Assembly: GCA_012032345.1 (NCBI GenBank)
Contig: JAAUQI010000041.1
Span: 1-40,821 of the forward strand
Origin: Leptolyngbyaceae cyanobacterium RM1_1_2
GTDB lineage: Bacteria > Cyanobacteriota > Cyanobacteriia > Phormidesmidales > Phormidesmidaceae
Length of the DNA: 40,821 bases
Reading direction: 5' to 3'
A program made the position numbers and the translations under genes. Positions 25,728-33,949 of the stretch are shown one piece after another. How positions within the stretch are numbered: position 1 is the first letter of the stretch; each line of letters opens with the position of its first letter. The notes under the pieces are model-generated. The model did no database searches. It had not been told where the DNA came from and worked only from the letters and a program-made list of their open reading frames with translations.

Positions 25728-26279
25728 ATGCAGTATTTTCTCTCAGTTATCTTTTGTGGATTTATTTTCGCTAGCAGTTGGCTGCTGGCTTTGCCCGCTG
25801 CTGCCTCACCTGTAATTTCACCCGTAGCGACTCTGCCGGGTTTAGGGGATGCTTTTCGAGGTGCCTCACCAGATAGTTTAGGCGTTCAAGCGGGACATTT
25901 AGCCCCCTGTCCGCCTTCGCCTAACTGTGTCGTGAGTCAGAGTGCAGACGCTGACCATGTCATTGAGCCGATCGCCTACCAGGGCGATCGCGCCACCGTC
26001 CGCAAGACTCTATTAGAAGTGCTGAGCGTGGTGCCCCGTACCACAGTTGTCGCAGAAACCGAAGATTACATCTGGTTTGAGTCTCAAAGTCGGCTGATGG
26101 GGTTTGTCGATGACGGAGAATTTTATCTTCCTGCTGATGAAAATGTCATCCATATGCGCTCTGCGGCTCGCTTGGGCGAGTCAGATTTAGGGGTTAATCG
26201 TCGTCGCCTAGAGCAAATTCGTCTGGCCCTGCAAGACCTGGGTGTCTCAGCTGCAAAACCTAGTACAAATTTGCGATAA
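25728..26279 (+). CDS. DUF1499 family exported protein
   Basis: The protein starts with a clear signal peptide (VIFCGFIFASSWLLALPAAA, then SPVIS), so it is exported to the periplasm or lumen. The rest is the DUF1499 domain: an opening LAPCPPSPNCVVSQS with two Cys, then VRKTLLEVLSVVPRTTVVAETEDYIWFESQSRLMGFVDDGEFYL, and a closing RSAARLGESDLGVNRRRLEQIRLAL. DUF1499 proteins occur in cyanobacteria and plastids; their biochemical role is not settled to my knowledge. The length of 183 residues is normal. An 8-bp inverted repeat (26316-26334) follows the stop without a T-run. Confidence 0.85.
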   Translation: MQYFLSVIFCGFIFASSWLLALPAAASPVISPVATLPGLGDAFRGASPDSLGVQAGHLAPCPPSPNCVVSQSADADHVIEPIAYQGDRATVRKTLLEVLSVVPRTTVVAETEDYIWFESQSRLMGFVDDGEFYLPADENVIHMRSAARLGESDLGVNRRRLEQIRLALQDLGVSAAKPSTNLR

Positions 26280-26315
26280 AGTTTGCCTGAGCGCTCTGTA
26301 AAAGTCTGGTATGAC

Positions 26316-26334
26316 TTTGCTAGAGTCTAGCAAA
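26316..26334. other. Inverted repeat after the DUF1499 gene
   Basis: TTTGCTAG pairs perfectly with CTAGCAAA around a three-base AGT loop. It could be a processed transcript end or an operator for the ExoD gene that starts 93 bases later. No T-run makes it a standard terminator. Confidence 0.35.
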
Positions 26335-26426
26335 ATCGGTTCGCCTGCTCCAGCACAGAGGGCTGTTGACTCTGCAAACCGAGGCCGCGTAATAGTGATC
26401 TTTACTTTGGGTACTTGTAAACCTGT

Positions 26427-27047
26427 ATGGCAAGACTTTCAGTAGAACTCAATCGCTTCTTTTTTGCAGAAGAACGGGCCGCTAAAGTCACGCTCCAGGA
26501 TATTTTGGATCTGGCTGGAGAAAGGACGTTTGGCTTTTTGTTTGTGCTGCTGTCAATTCCGTCAGCGCTGCCGATTCCCGCCCCCGGCTATTCAGTTCCT
26601 TTTGGCATTGCTTTGTTTCTGCTGGCAGTGCAGTTGCTTGTAGGTCGAGAACGACCCTGGTTTCCCCAGAGCTGGAACAAACACCAGTTTGAGCTAAAGC
26701 AGGTACGGGGCATTCTCAAGGCGGGTATGCCCTGGCTGCAGCGGATTGAATCTGTCTCGCGCCCGCGCCTCAGCTATATTTGCCAAAGTCTGCCCGGACG
26801 GACTGTGATTGGCTGCGCGATCGCGCTGATGGCTATTTCTATGATGATTCCGATTCCTGGTACCAACACACTTCCGGCTATGGGCATTTTTGTCACCGGG
26901 TTTGGTTTACTCGATGACGACGGTGTCATCAGCTTAGCTGGACTGGTGGTGTGCCTGATGGGTCTAGCCCTAACTTCACTCATTCTGACATTTGGCTATG
27001 AGGCGGTTAAAGCGGGCATTGAGCTAATTCGTAATGCCGTTTTCTAA
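26427..27047 (+). CDS. ExoD-family membrane protein
   Basis: This matches the exopolysaccharide synthesis protein ExoD family, first linked with polysaccharide production and alkaline tolerance in rhizobia. Typical is LQDILDLAGERTFGFLFVLLSIPSALPIPAPGYSVPFGIALFLLAVQLLVGRERPWFP (residues about 22-80), with the Pro-rich turn between two helices. The motif recurs in the second half as MMIPIPGTNTLPAMGIFVTGFGLL, followed by two more helices. The length of about 206 residues is standard. The ATG at 26427 fits. It converges with dnaB, 24 bases between stops. The molecular function remains unknown. Confidence 0.88.
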   Translation: MARLSVELNRFFFAEERAAKVTLQDILDLAGERTFGFLFVLLSIPSALPIPAPGYSVPFGIALFLLAVQLLVGRERPWFPQSWNKHQFELKQVRGILKAGMPWLQRIESVSRPRLSYICQSLPGRTVIGCAIALMAISMMIPIPGTNTLPAMGIFVTGFGLLDDDGVISLAGLVVCLMGLALTSLILTFGYEAVKAGIELIRNAVF

Positions 27048-27071
27048 GGCTGCTTTTGAGCGATCGCAGCT

Positions 27072-28988
27072 CTAAGAAGAAAGATTCAAAAACTTGGTGT
27101 ACTCTGGCTTGAACAGCAGCTTGATGGTTCCGGTGGGGCCGTTGCGGTGCTTGGTAATAATCACCTCAGCAATACCGCGATCGGGGGTATCAGGATCATA
27201 ATATTCCTCCCGGTAGAGCATCATAATCAGATCTGCGTCCTGCTCAATGGCCCCAGAATTATGAGAGACAATGCCGTCTGCTAGCCACGAAGCTGTCCCA
27301 GGCACGGTGATGTCGTAAACAGTCTCTTCGCCAATTGGCGTAACGGACTCGACGGCGTCCCAGGCAATGTCAGAGGCGATGCCAGAGGCGGCAAAAGCGG
27401 GCGATCGCGCCTCAAAGAGATTTTCTGTAGCAGGCACAGTAGCGATCGCAGATCTTGCAGGCTGTCCGCTGCGGTAGCTGCGATCGCCCTCAATCTGCTC
27501 TAGCAGTAGATTTTGCGTAGGCCACGATTGGTTTTGAGGCTTGGGTAAAGAGCAGGCAACGGCTAGAGGAGTGCCAGGGGCGATCGCCGCCACCGACTGC
27601 CAGCCGCTTGGAGTATAGAGGCGATGCTGACCTGTGGCTTTGAGCGCCCGACCGCTGGCTAACCGGACACAATAGACAGGTCTACGTCCCACCTTCCAGA
27701 TCAAGTCAGATTTTGCCCTGACTAATTTTCCCTGAGCGTTCAGGCTGACAACCTCAGGGGGGGCGTTGACTAAATCTTGAATAGGCACTCGCTGTCCGTC
27801 AGCTAAAACAACCAAAGTATCGCCCGTGACGCACTCCCTCAAATCGGACATCATGGGCCGCTTATTGGTGCGAGATTCGACTCCCCGGCTGAGCTGAGAT
27901 AGAGCAATCACAGGTACGCTCAGTTCGCGGGCCAGTCCTTTGAGCGATCGCGTTACTTTTGAGAGTTCCTGAACTCGATTTTCATTACCGCTGCCCTCCA
28001 TCAGCTGCAGATAGTCAATTAAAACCAGACCCAAAACTCCCCCGCTTTCTGCCTGCAGTCGCCGCGCTTTGGAGCGCATCTCGGTCACTGAGATATTGGG
28101 CGTATCGTCAATAAAGATGGGCAACTGCGATAGCGAGCTAATGCCGTGGCCTAAAGACTCCCACTCGGTCTGAGCCACTCGGCCTGCCCTCAGGCGACCG
28201 CTTTCAATCTGTACTTCACTGGAGAGCAGACGATAAACCAGCTGCGATTTTGACATTTCCAGACTAAAAACCGCCACTGGCAGGTGATGCATCCCGGCAA
28301 TGTTGCGAGCAATGTTCAAAACGAAACTGGTCTTGCCCATTGAGGGTCTGCCTGCGGCAATAATCAGGTCAGAGCGCTGAAATCCCTGAGTAATCGCATC
28401 TAGGTCGTAGAAGCCACAGGCAATTCCCGGTGTCGTCATGCCCAGCGATCGCTGCTCGATATCTGAAAAGGTAGCCGTAAGAATATCGCCTGTGGGCGTG
28501 AGTCCCTGCTGCGGGCGCTCCTGGGTGACACCAAAAAGCTTTTGTTCTGCCTGGTCTAATATTGTCTCAACCGGGGCGCTGGTGGTGTACCCCAGCTGAA
28601 TAATTTCACCCCCCGTTTGAATCAGCTTGCGCCGCATATATTTTTCCATCACTAGCGCCGCGTACTGATCGATATTGGCGGCAGTGATAATGCGATCGAC
28701 AAGCTGAGCTAGACGGCTTTGTCCACCCACTTTTTCTAGCTTGTTTTGATCCTTCAGCCAGGTGGTCAGGCTCATCAGATCGGTGGGTCGGCCTCGGCTC
28801 TGTAGCTCTAAAGCAGCGCGATAGATGTCGCGGTGAGCCTCGATATAGAAAGCCTCTGGCTGCAGAATCTCGTTGACGCGGCCCAGCGCTTCAGGATCTA
28901 GAAGAATACCGCCTAAAATCGCTTCCTCAGCCTCAATATTTTGCGGCGGTAGGCGATCGCTAGTCGGCTGGAAATTTAGTTCCTGCAT
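27072..28988 (-). CDS. dnaB: Replicative DNA helicase DnaB with an intein
   Basis: DnaB is the hexameric 5'-3' helicase of the replication fork. The N-terminal domain starts LPPQNIEAEEAILGGILLDP (residues 14-33). The RecA-like motor has Walker A GRPSMGKT (213-220), Walker B LVLIDYLQL (321-329) and the downstream QLSRGVESR. The helicase is interrupted after SDLRE (385) by a 192-residue intein and resumes at SGAIEQDADLIMMLYR. Removal leaves 446 residues, a normal cyanobacterial DnaB length. The ATG at 28988 fits the known N-terminus. rplI and gloB lie upstream on the same strand; rplI-dnaB is a common bacterial pairing. An imperfect 9-bp inverted repeat (29041-29061) sits in the leader. Confidence 0.95.
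   Translation of the reverse strand: MQELNFQPTSDRLPPQNIEAEEAILGGILLDPEALGRVNEILQPEAFYIEAHRDIYRAALELQSRGRPTDLMSLTTWLKDQNKLEKVGGQSRLAQLVDRIITAANIDQYAALVMEKYMRRKLIQTGGEIIQLGYTTSAPVETILDQAEQKLFGVTQERPQQGLTPTGDILTATFSDIEQRSLGMTTPGIACGFYDLDAITQGFQRSDLIIAAGRPSMGKTSFVLNIARNIAGMHHLPVAVFSLEMSKSQLVYRLLSSEVQIESGRLRAGRVAQTEWESLGHGISSLSQLPIFIDDTPNISVTEMRSKARRLQAESGGVLGLVLIDYLQLMEGSGNENRVQELSKVTRSLKGLARELSVPVIALSQLSRGVESRTNKRPMMSDLRECVTGDTLVVLADGQRVPIQDLVNAPPEVVSLNAQGKLVRAKSDLIWKVGRRPVYCVRLASGRALKATGQHRLYTPSGWQSVAAIAPGTPLAVACSLPKPQNQSWPTQNLLLEQIEGDRSYRSGQPARSAIATVPATENLFEARSPAFAASGIASDIAWDAVESVTPIGEETVYDITVPGTASWLADGIVSHNSGAIEQDADLIMMLYREEYYDPDTPDRGIAEVIITKHRNGPTGTIKLLFKPEYTKFLNLSS
27258..27833 (-). other. 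DnaB mini-intein (no homing endonuclease)
   Basis: The insert has all splicing blocks: Cys1 in CVTGDTLV (block A), TGQHRLYT with the TxxH motif (block B), VYDITVPGTASWLADG (block F) and the C-terminal His-Asn followed by Ser of the extein (IVSHN/S, block G). At 192 residues it lacks room for a LAGLIDADG endonuclease; a linker rich in Ser, Pro and Ala stands where it would be. It should splice itself out of DnaB after translation. It interrupts the same conserved loop as the Synechocystis DnaB intein, but as I recall that one follows RESG, two residues later than here. Confidence 0.92.
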
Positions 28989-29136
28989 AGTCTTAAAGTA
29001 AACAAGGGCAGGATGACCCCGCCCTCACCTTGGCGAACAAGATAACCCACCTGGGATTATCCCTCGGTGTTTTCTAACTGACTACTCCATCTGGCTGACA
29101 GATAGCTTTTGCTGCCTAGAATATTGACTACAGCAT

Positions 29137-29595
29137 TTACTGGGGCACTACGCGCAGGTTCAGCATGGCCGTCACTTCAGGGTGCAGCTTAACCTCCACC
29201 TTGTATTCGCCGAGCTGATTGATATCAGGCAGAGTAATATTGCGGCGATCGACTTCTTTATTGGTCATCTTTTGAATCTCTTCGGCCACTTCAGAAGCGG
29301 TAACGGTGCCAAAGATAGCGTCGCCTTCACCCGTTTGCTTTTTCACCGTAAACATGCCCACCGTTGCCAGCGCTGTTTTAATGGCTTCGGCTTCCTGCTT
29401 AATCTCAAGCTGACGCTGACGCTCTTTTTCCCGCCGCCGCTCTACCTGCTTTAAAACGCCGGGGGTAGTCCGCACAGCCAACCCGCGAGGAATCAAGTAG
29501 TTGCGGGCATAGCCGGGGGCAACTTCCACTAAATCGCCTTCGCCGCCCAGTTTTCTAATGTCCTCGTTGAGAACGACCTGTATTCGTTTTGCCAT
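29137..29595 (-). CDS. rplI: 50S ribosomal protein L9
   Basis: L9 binds 23S rRNA near the base of the L1 stalk. The N-terminal signature is complete ([34 protein letters not shown], residues about 7-40), followed by the long connecting helix rich in Arg, Lys, Glu and Gln, and the C-terminal domain ([17 protein letters not shown], then [23 protein letters not shown]). The length of 152 residues is typical. The start ATG is at 29595 with GGTGGAAAACT upstream. It lies 148 bases before dnaB and 59 bases after gloB on the same strand, consistent with a gloB-rplI-dnaB transcript. Confidence 0.97.
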   Translation of the reverse strand: MAKRIQVVLNEDIRKLGGEGDLVEVAPGYARNYLIPRGLAVRTTPGVLKQVERRREKERQRQLEIKQEAEAIKTALATVGMFTVKKQTGEGDAIFGTVTASEVAEEIQKMTNKEVDRRNITLPDINQLGEYKVEVKLHPEVTAMLNLRVVPQ

Positions 29596-29654
29596 AGTTT
29601 TCCACCTTAAACCCAGTCCCTGATTCTATCAAGCTCAGCAGGTTCTAGCAATCA

Positions 29655-30428
29655 CTAAAACTGATCCTTTTGACCCCGCAGCCGCGCAAAGGTGCGCAGC
29701 GGATCAGCCAGCCCCATAGCCTGCTGCAGCACGGGCTGATCCCAGCGTAAAAAGGGATTCGTTTGTTTCTCTAGCCCCAGCTCTGAGGGAATCGTTGCCT
29801 GCTTTTGCTGGCGGGCAGATTCAACCTGCTTAAAGCGCTGCTGCAGCACCGGGTTTTGGGTATCTACCGTGAGAGCAAACTGAAGATTTTTCAGCGTGTA
29901 CTCATGGGCGCACCAGACGCGGGTAGTATCAGGCAGCGATCGCAGCTTGCCCAAAGACTCTACCATCTGGGCTGGAGTGCCTTCAAATAGACGGCCACAG
30001 CCCCCGGCAAACAGCGTATCTCCACAAAACAGCTCACCCCAAGACTCCCCTGCAACTGGCGGAAAATAGTAGGCAATGTGCCCGCGTGTATGCCCTGGCA
30101 CGAAAATAACCTCAGCCTGACGACCGGCGAACTCGACGCGATCGCCTGCCTCTAGAAAAAACTGCTGCCCTGGAATTCGTCCGCGATCGGCTGCACCTCC
30201 ATAAACCACCGCGTTGGGATACTGAGCCAGCAGTTGGCGATTGCCTCCTACATGATCAGGGTGATGGTGCGTATTAAAGATTGCTGTTAGGGTTGCGCCT
30301 AGCTCGGCTAGCTTAGCCAAAACGGGGCCTGCTTCAGCTGGATCGACTACTGCCGCGCTCCCTGTTTGGGGAGCCTGTAAGAGAAATATGTAGTTGTCGC
30401 TGAGGGCTTCAAGGCGGTGAATTTGCAT
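29655..30428 (-). CDS. gloB: Hydroxyacylglutathione hydrolase (glyoxalase II)
   Basis: Glyoxalase II hydrolyses S-lactoylglutathione to lactate and glutathione, completing methylglyoxal detoxification. The metallo-beta-lactamase core is clear: THHHPDH at residues 53-59 gives ligands His54, His56, Asp58 and His59; further ligands are expected in VPGHTRGH (about 110-117) and [17 protein letters not shown], with a final [14 protein letters not shown]. The C-terminal substrate domain (about 180-257) ends [15 protein letters not shown], as usual. The length of 257 residues is standard. It begins 157 bases from the divergent small gene at 30585. Confidence 0.95.
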   Translation of the reverse strand: MQIHRLEALSDNYIFLLQAPQTGSAAVVDPAEAGPVLAKLAELGATLTAIFNTHHHPDHVGGNRQLLAQYPNAVVYGGAADRGRIPGQQFFLEAGDRVEFAGRQAEVIFVPGHTRGHIAYYFPPVAGESWGELFCGDTLFAGGCGRLFEGTPAQMVESLGKLRSLPDTTRVWCAHEYTLKNLQFALTVDTQNPVLQQRFKQVESARQQKQATIPSELGLEKQTNPFLRWDQPVLQQAMGLADPLRTFARLRGQKDQF

Positions 30429-30584
30429 AGTCTAAAAAATTTAAGCGCGGCTTTGTTCAGCATAGAAGGCAAAACTGCTTTTCAGCTAGCTAGCCGCTGT
30501 CAAGACTGGCGGAATTACGGATTAGCCGTTCTGTATTTTAGGGCACACTAAGCGCCAATAGGGTTAACTCTCAACTTCAAGAGT

Positions 30585-30791
30585 ATGGTTCGACACGTTC
30601 AGGCAATGCATTCTTACACCGTAGCCAAGCTGATTCAAAAGGTAGCCAGTTCAGGGCAAATTAGTCGCAAAGACTACATGCACCTGACTTCTATGATATT
30701 GTCGATGACCACAATGACTCCGTTCGATCGCCGCCGCATCAATCAGGTTTTGGACGCTGTCCAGACTCAGCAAATTACCCTGCTGGACTAA
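30585..30791 (+). CDS. Small conserved cyanobacterial protein, 68 aa
   Basis: This small helical protein reads YTVAKLIQKVASSGQISRKDYMHLTSMILS followed by a second helix (DRRRINQVLDAVQTQQITLLD). I recall proteins of this type as conserved but uncharacterised in cyanobacteria. The first seven residues may not be translated, since an ATG at residue 8 precedes the conserved part. No membrane segment or metal motif is present. It is divergent from gloB and stands 162 bases before the TPR gene. A helix-turn-helix-like or adaptor role is conceivable but not supported by any motif. Confidence 0.72.
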   Translation: MVRHVQAMHSYTVAKLIQKVASSGQISRKDYMHLTSMILSMTTMTPFDRRRINQVLDAVQTQQITLLD

Positions 30792-30953
30792 GCCGCTAGA
30801 CTGGCAATATTGGCTACCGCCTGAAAAAGCTACAATCTGTTATCAGGGAACTCGCACAAACAAGCGGCGTCACATAAACTGTAATTAAGGCTACGTAATC
30901 AAGGCCAAAACTGGCTCTTTTTGATAGTAATTCTCTGATGCAGTGAGTTATTA

Positions 30954-31970
30954 ATGGCTAGGCTGCATCAATTGCCAGGATTTTTTACCTTTGCCTATCG
31001 CATCATGGCATTAAAAACTATGACCTGCTTTGAACCCCGCTTCAGTTTTTTTCGCTCCGTTTTCCAACGGACAGGAGCCTGCCTGGCGGGAGCCACTACT
31101 GTTGCCCTGCTAGGGCTAACAGGTAGTCCAGTCGCGGCGGCTGATCCTTTTCGGCTAGAAGATCCCCACAGCATTGGCGAGCAGACAGAGGCCGCCTTTT
31201 ACGCCTTTTTTAAGGAAGGTAACTACGTAGAAGCCGAGCGTCATCTAGCAGCAGCCGAGCAAACAGAAGCTGACGAACCGATGGTTCAGGCCATGCTGGC
31301 ATCTCTTGCTTATCTGGACGGTGATTTTGAGGAGCTAGCGGCTAGGGCTGAACAAACACAGACGGTAGCCAGTAACCTAATTGCCTCAGATCCACTCAGA
31401 GGGCACTTATATTCTGCCGTAGGTACTTTTCTAGAAGGAGCCTATTTGCTCAAAACTGAAGGAGGTGTCCGGGGTGTGCCGGCAGCGCTGTCTATGCTGC
31501 AGCAGGTCTTTGACCATCTAGAGCAGGCAGAACGGATTTCGCGCACCGATCCTGAACTGAGCGTTGTCAAGGGCTATATGGATTTGCTGCTAGCGGTCAA
31601 TCTGCCGTTTGCAAATCCTCAGCAGGCGATCGAGCGCTTAGAAAATTATGGCTACCCGGTTTATCTGACCCAGCGGGGAGTAGCTCTAGCCTACCGAGAT
31701 CTTAAGCAGTACGACAAAGCCTTAGCTGCCGTTGATAAAGCGCTAGAAGCGGCCCCTAACAACCCAGAGCTATTGGCTCTACAGGCACAAATTTACGCTC
31801 GCCTGGATCAGAGAGAGAAAAGTCTGGCTAGCTACGAAACAGCTCTTACTTATCAAGAGCAGCTACCAGCGCAAATTGCCCTACAGATTCAGTACGAGCG
31901 CTGTAAGATTGCTGATGTGGTGTCTAATGAAGAATGTTCTATTCAGTTTGAAGCAGGTAGCTTCGAGTAG
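30954..31970 (+). CDS. Exported TPR-repeat protein
   Basis: The N-terminus carries a hydrophobic segment with a cleavage-like end (TGACLAGATTVALLGLTGSPVAAADPF, about residues 40-66), so the protein is probably exported or lumenal. A Sel1/TPR-like helical body follows, including EGNYVEAERHLAAAEQTEADEPMVQAMLASLAYLDGDFEELA, a central LEGAYLLKTEGGVRGVPAALSMLQQVFDHLEQAERI, and a final canonical TPR pair (YPVYLTQRGVALAYRDLKQYDKALAAVDKALEAAPNNPELLALQAQIYARLDQ). The start may be ATG 30954 or internal Met codons 18 or 23 (31005, 31020), which would give a more normal signal-peptide length. Similar proteins in cyanobacteria are uncharacterised. The function is probably protein-protein interaction. Confidence 0.8.
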   Translation: MARLHQLPGFFTFAYRIMALKTMTCFEPRFSFFRSVFQRTGACLAGATTVALLGLTGSPVAAADPFRLEDPHSIGEQTEAAFYAFFKEGNYVEAERHLAAAEQTEADEPMVQAMLASLAYLDGDFEELAARAEQTQTVASNLIASDPLRGHLYSAVGTFLEGAYLLKTEGGVRGVPAALSMLQQVFDHLEQAERISRTDPELSVVKGYMDLLLAVNLPFANPQQAIERLENYGYPVYLTQRGVALAYRDLKQYDKALAAVDKALEAAPNNPELLALQAQIYARLDQREKSLASYETALTYQEQLPAQIALQIQYERCKIADVVSNEECSIQFEAGSFE

Positions 31971-32106
31971 GTATCTATAAATTCCGGCACTGGCTAGCTG
32001 CATCAGATTGCTTAGCGCGATCGCCCATTACTGCGGCAGTGCTATGCTAATCACGCTTAGAGAAGCCGCCTGGTTTCAGCCGTGATGTTTTTGAGCAAGA
32101 TTGTTT

Positions 32107-32559
32107 ATGCGGGTTCAGTTTCGTGAGTGTGACTTTTTTAACCTTTGGATTTGGCTAGAGCTGAGTAACGTTCCTTCTGCCGCAGAACGTCAGTATATCG
32201 AAGAGGTCTTTAATTCCTGGTTCTTTGTCGGCAAGCTGGGCGGCTTCAATGCTGAGAACTTGCAGGTGCAAGATACCGGTCTCGATATCAGCTACCTGGA
32301 GTACGAAGAAGATACCGCAGATGAAAGCCTCATGTCCGTCATGCACAATATGGGCGAAGTCCAGTTTCAAGGGCTTTGGGCGCGGTGCTGGTTTGATCTA
32401 GGGACAACCGATGCGATCGCCCTGGATATTCTCATCAACACGCTGCAGCAGTTCAGTAAAGACTACGTTTACCTTGAGCAGCTGATTGTGGGTGGCGAAA
32501 ACGAAGATTGGCCTATTCCTGGTAGCGGCCAACCTAACTTTTTTGATGAGGACATGTAA
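32107..32559 (+). CDS. DUF3531 family protein
   Basis: This is a 150-residue soluble acidic protein: VQFRECDFFNLWIWLELSNVPSAAERQYIEEVFNSWFFVGKLGGFNAENLQ at the N-terminus and DLGTTDAIALDILINTLQQFSKDYVYLEQLIVGG in the C-terminal half. I recognise this as the DUF3531 family shared by cyanobacteria and plastids, of unknown function. A TTG at 32101 is in frame, but ATG 32107 is the natural start. No signal or membrane segment is seen. It ends 18 bases before the bidirectional terminator shared with convergent prs. Confidence 0.82.
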   Translation: MRVQFRECDFFNLWIWLELSNVPSAAERQYIEEVFNSWFFVGKLGGFNAENLQVQDTGLDISYLEYEEDTADESLMSVMHNMGEVQFQGLWARCWFDLGTTDAIALDILINTLQQFSKDYVYLEQLIVGGENEDWPIPGSGQPNFFDEDM

Positions 32560-32576
32560 TTTGAGTAAAACTGCGG

Positions 32577-32610
32577 AAAAAGGGTGCAGCATCTGCTGTA
32601 CCCTTTTTTT
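32577..32610. terminator. Bidirectional intrinsic terminator (DUF3531 gene / prs)
   Basis: A 14-bp stem (AAAAAGGGTGCAGC pairing with GCTGTACCCTTTTT, one G-T pair) encloses an ATCT loop. T7 follows on the plus strand and an A-run precedes it, so it works on both strands. It lies between the stop at 32559 and the prs stop at 32625. Confidence 0.9.
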
Positions 32611-32624
32611 AAAGAATTAGTCGG

Positions 32625-33617
32625 CTAGCGAAACATACTGCTCACCGAACTCTCTTCATGAATTCGCCAGATGGCTTCACCAATGAGATTGGCGACCGAC
32701 AAAACGGTTAGCTGCTCAAAGCGTTTGGCATCTACAACCGGAATTGTATTGGTGACAATTACCTCCTCGAACAGCCCGTTTGAAAGCCGCTCTACCGCAG
32801 GTGGAGAAAAAACAGCGTGAGTTGCACAGGCATAGACCTGGCGGGCACCTTCTTGCCGCAGCAAACGAGCGCCTTCGCAAATGGTGCCACCAGTGTCAAT
32901 CATGTCATCGACCAAAACTGCTGTCTTGCCTTCTACATCACCAATTAGGTTCATCACCTCGGCCACATTGTGGGCCTGGCGACGCTTGTCGATAATGGCT
33001 AAGGGGGCATCTTCTAGTTTCTTGGCAAAAGCGCGAGCGCGAGCAACGCCACCAACATCTGGCGAGACCACGACTAAATCAGGCAGGTTCTTGCTAGCAA
33101 GATAGTCAATCAGCACCGGAGAACCATAGACATGGTCACAGGGAATATCGAAGTAGCCCTGGATTTGAGCTGAATGCAGATCCATTGCTAAAACTCGACT
33201 TGCCCCAGCTTTGGCGATCAAATTAGCGGCTAGCTTGGCTGTGATAGACTCACGGCCAGCAGTTTTGCGATCGGCACGCGCATAACCGTAATAGGGCAGC
33301 ACTGCTGTAATCTGGCGAGCAGAAGCCCGACGGCAGGCATCTATCATAATTAGCAGTTCCATCAGGTGATCATTCACCGGATAGCAGGTGGGTTGAATCA
33401 AATAAACATCACACCCACGAATAGATTCTTGGATCTGAACGTAAAGTTCTCCGTCAGCAAAGCGCTTACGAACCATAGGCCCTAAGTCGATGCCTAAATA
33501 GCGAGCAACTTCACTAGATAGCTCTCCGTTGGAAGATCCAGAGAATAGCTTCAGGCGGTTGTTATCGCCAATCTGTGGAAGTGCTGTCTGAAGTGATAGG
33601 GTGGCAGAGCGAATCAC
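32625..33617 (-). CDS. prs: Ribose-phosphate pyrophosphokinase
   Basis: PRPP synthetase makes phosphoribosyl pyrophosphate from ribose 5-phosphate and ATP for nucleotide, histidine and tryptophan synthesis. Recognisable segments are LKLFSGSSN (about 22-30), KRFADGELYVQIQESIRG (the ATP site), ITAVLPYYGYARADRK (103-118), VVVSPDVGGVARARAFAKKL (182-201) and the PRPP loop VDDMIDTGGT (236-245). The length of 330 residues is typical for cyanobacterial homologues, which begin MIRSATL as here, supporting ATG 33617. A long upstream region separates it from the glycosyltransferase gene. Confidence 0.97.
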   Translation of the reverse strand: MIRSATLSLQTALPQIGDNNRLKLFSGSSNGELSSEVARYLGIDLGPMVRKRFADGELYVQIQESIRGCDVYLIQPTCYPVNDHLMELLIMIDACRRASARQITAVLPYYGYARADRKTAGRESITAKLAANLIAKAGASRVLAMDLHSAQIQGYFDIPCDHVYGSPVLIDYLASKNLPDLVVVSPDVGGVARARAFAKKLEDAPLAIIDKRRQAHNVAEVMNLIGDVEGKTAVLVDDMIDTGGTICEGARLLRQEGARQVYACATHAVFSPPAVERLSNGLFEEVIVTNTIPVVDAKRFEQLTVLSVANLIGEAIWRIHEESSVSSMFR

Positions 33618-33949
33618 AACAGGCCCTCAATGCGTGTTCACGGAAATCCTAGCATCCTAGCTCAAATTGTCTCTGAGAACTTTTTACTAGGCTCCTCGAT
33701 GCAAAACAGCGCTTTAAAACCAGCAGATGCACGGTGAATAGCGCTAATCAAATCAATTAAAACAGCTTAGAAACTAAACTCAGAATTTAGATTCGTATTA
33801 TTGTAACTTTTATCACTGTATTAGGCGAAGACCTGATGGACAGACTGTTTAAATAAACTTAAGACTGCCAGAGGTCGCTGCCAAATCTGCACTTAAACCT
33901 CTAGAGTAACCTGCTTTTCAGCTAGCATCTCAATTGCCCTGAGAGCTTG
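33618..33949. promoter_or_regulatory. prs upstream region
   Basis: This AT-rich stretch of 332 bases holds the prs promoter, reading leftwards, and the end of the GT39 transcript. No gene is visible. On the minus strand TAATAC (within 33795-33800) is a possible -10 element, but no -35 is clear. No defined riboswitch or repeat is recognised. Confidence 0.35.

Noticed and set aside
33618-33949. AT-rich region as a replication origin
   Set aside because: No DnaA-box cluster could be found, and neither dnaA nor dnaN is near.
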